A stretch of 64,000 nucleotides of DNA from positions 1,766,001-1,830,000 of the forward strand of contig CAMRHE010000352.1 in the NCBI GenBank assembly GCA_947044405.1, read 5' to 3'. The translations under genes were made by a program, and so were the position numbers. This DNA is from Leptodactylus fallax (taxonomy: Eukaryota > Chordata > Amphibia > Anura > Leptodactylidae). Shown piece by piece: positions 62,501-64,000 of the stretch (position 1 is the stretch's first letter; the number at the start of each line of letters is the position of its first letter). The notes below the pieces were generated by a model. It saw nothing but the letters and a program-made list of their open reading frames with translations, made no database searches and was not told the DNA's origin.

Positions 62501-63201
62501 TTTTTCCCGACGTTCACCGTGTAGGTTAAATATTGTTTCCGTTTTATTGTACAGGTTGTTACGGACGTGGCAATACCAAATATGTATTGTTTTTATTAAT
62601 TTTTAGGTTTTTTTTTTTAATAAAATTCATTTTATATAGAAAAAGGGAATTTTTGGGGCTTAATAACTTTATAAATTTTTTTACATTCTTTATTTAGTTT
62701 TTGAACTTTTTTTTTTTTCACTTGTCCTATAAGGACACCTGAACCAGTGATGCTTTGATCGCTGGTTCAGTACTATAGACTGCAATACACAGCATACACG
62801 TGTATTGCAGTCTATAGAGGAAGTCAGGCTAGGCAGACACATAGACTGACTTCCTGAGATCCTGGCAGGATCAACCAGGTACTTGGGGGTCCTAGCAGCT
62901 GGCCAGGCTGCTGAAAATGCACAACGGCATCCCCCGATCTCAATTATAGCACAACCCCTTGGATGCTGTGGCCATGTTTGACCACGGCATCTAAGGGGTC
63001 AACACCCGCGATCGGAGCCCAGCTCCCACCGCGAGTGTTAAACACGGGTGTCAGCTTTTGCTTACAGCTGACACCTGCTCTTGATGTCACCCGCTCAGCT
63101 TCTGAGTGGGTGAAATTAAAATGACGTGCCAGCACATCATTTTGCCATTAGGCACTCACTCCCATGACGTGCAGGTACGTCATTTTGTGTTAAGGGGTTA
63201 A

Positions 63202-63907
63202 CTAATAAATAGAACAATTAAAACATAACTTTTAATAGGTATAAGGAAAAACTTGTGAGGTATAAAATATTTATCACCCCAAATTAATGTGCAGGGCTAT
63301 ACAGCAATGTGGGAAATGAAAACCTGGGGAGACTGCTTAAGGTAACTAGCCCCTTCACAATGCACAGTGTTCAGATTGGTCACCTCCAATATTACCTATC
63401 TCACTTTCCCTAGGTATGTCCCTCAAACACCCTTAAACATTTTTGTTTAGCTAATTAGACTATCACCCACTTGGCCTATTGGCAACAAACAACCTACGAT
63501 TTCCTTTCATTTTCATGCAGTACACTCAGGCTATATTAGTGAAAGATTCATTGAGGCACCATGCTGTAGTTAAAATAATAAAAGTTAAGTTTTATAAAGT
63601 TAATAATCATGATTGGGAAATCATAAGTTGATTGTTGCCAATAGGCAAATTGGGTGATGCACTAAATTGTGACCTACCATTGGCGAGGGTCAAATTTGGT
63701 TGGCAGTTGCTAAATAGACCATACACTGCTAAATAAAGAGGTGACAAAAGTACTCCAACTACATATAAGTGCAGCTGTATGTGAATATTTTTCAAGATAT
63801 ATACCAGGAAAGTATCAGCTACTCCACACTGTTTAAGTGTGTCAGTTCATGTAGACTGTAATGGAGACTGCCGACCTAACTCACCTGGATTTCCCACAGC
63901 CTATAAA
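63202..63907. other. Intronic sequence, no gene
   Basis: Unique-looking AT-rich sequence. A perfect donor-like CCAG/GTGAGT on the minus strand at about 63878 is discussed under rejected items. Confidence 0.4.
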
Positions 63908-64000
63908 CAGGGGCGTAAATACCGGGGAAGCAGCAGGAGCGGCTGCCACAGGGCCCGGGACATTAGGGGGCCATTCGGGCTCCTGATGTTTTTTTTTTCA
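63908..64000. mobile_element. hAT element start, runs off window
   Basis: Begins CAGGGGCGTAAATA, the terminus of the hAT family at 2379-3593 (there the reversed right end CAGGGGCGTAACTA), followed by CGGCTGCCACAGGGCCCGGG, which is the complement of its right-end interior near 3545. Orientation is opposite to that copy. Confidence 0.85.

Larger units (their letters stand above)
52326..63197. mobile_element. TTAA-flanked DNA element, copy 2, outer layer of nest
   Basis: TTAA at 52322-52325 and 63198-63201, tips CCCCTTAAGGATTGGG and ...GTTAAGGGG. The left arm (52326-52383) and right arm (59870-63197) are separated by the MITE/LINE/hAT nest; without it the element is about 3.4 kb. It includes blocks shared with 44069-45842. 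The right arm also contains GGACACCTGAACCAGTGATG and a palindromic ACTGCAATACACAG region (62770-62815). Confidence 0.75.

Noticed and set aside
63860..63906. Small minus-strand exon ending CCAG/GTGAGT
   Set aside because: The donor looks good but the encoded residues do not resemble SULF2, and the repeat at 63908 cuts the upstream side.

Overview
This is a piece of a large, repeat-rich vertebrate nuclear genome, most likely an anuran amphibian. Two things support that. The only host gene I can recognise is the 3' half of a vertebrate SULF2 gene (extracellular heparan sulfate 6-O-endosulfatase). It lies on the minus strand with eight coding exons, from 43043 down to the stop codon at 29634. 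Almost everything else is transposable elements in a mix typical of frogs: L1/Tx1-type LINEs, several Tc1 subfamilies, a DIRS tyrosine-recombinase retrotransposon, Penelope-like elements (PLEs), hAT elements, TTAA-flanked elements and a tRNA-headed SINE with an L2-like tail. Species cannot be decided from the sequence alone.

Layout. 1-29.6 kb lies downstream of SULF2 and is nearly solid transposon. A Neptune-type PLE runs through it in pieces (about 2.3-5.0 kb and 21.2-21.3 kb). It is split by Tc1 copy 1 (807-2332), a hAT element (2379-3593), a SINE (about 4029-4271) and a 16-kb hAT composite (5007-21163). The composite holds a 35-bp minisatellite, LINE copy 1 (6896-12357), full-length LINE copy 2 (12921-18718) and a second PLE (19035-21018). 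A complete DIRS element (about 22620-27629) then sits inside another PLE.

29.6-43.0 kb is SULF2. Its introns contain Tc1 copy 2 (about 32413-34028) and Tc1 copy 3 (35638-42504), which is itself split by LINE copy 3 (36560-41882). All eight exons join in phase and have GT/AG borders, so the gene looks functional despite the load.

43-64 kb is the next SULF2 intron upstream (at least 20.9 kb; no further exon seen). It carries a foldback MITE with a 57-bp perfect hairpin, two TTAA-flanked elements, Tc1 copies 4 and 5, and a four-deep nest: TTAA element, then mariner-like MITE, then LINE copy 4, then hAT. Target-site duplications mark three of the four levels precisely and a TA dinucleotide marks the MITE. 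Another hAT copy starts at 63908 and runs off the window.

Nearly all transposon genes carry frameshifts, stops or catalytic substitutions; I regard them as pseudogenes. I found no convincing undescribed biological system. The most informative signals are the precisely datable nesting, several interrupted PLEs, the DIRS internal complementary region and the very close approach of Tc1 ends to SULF2 splice sites.
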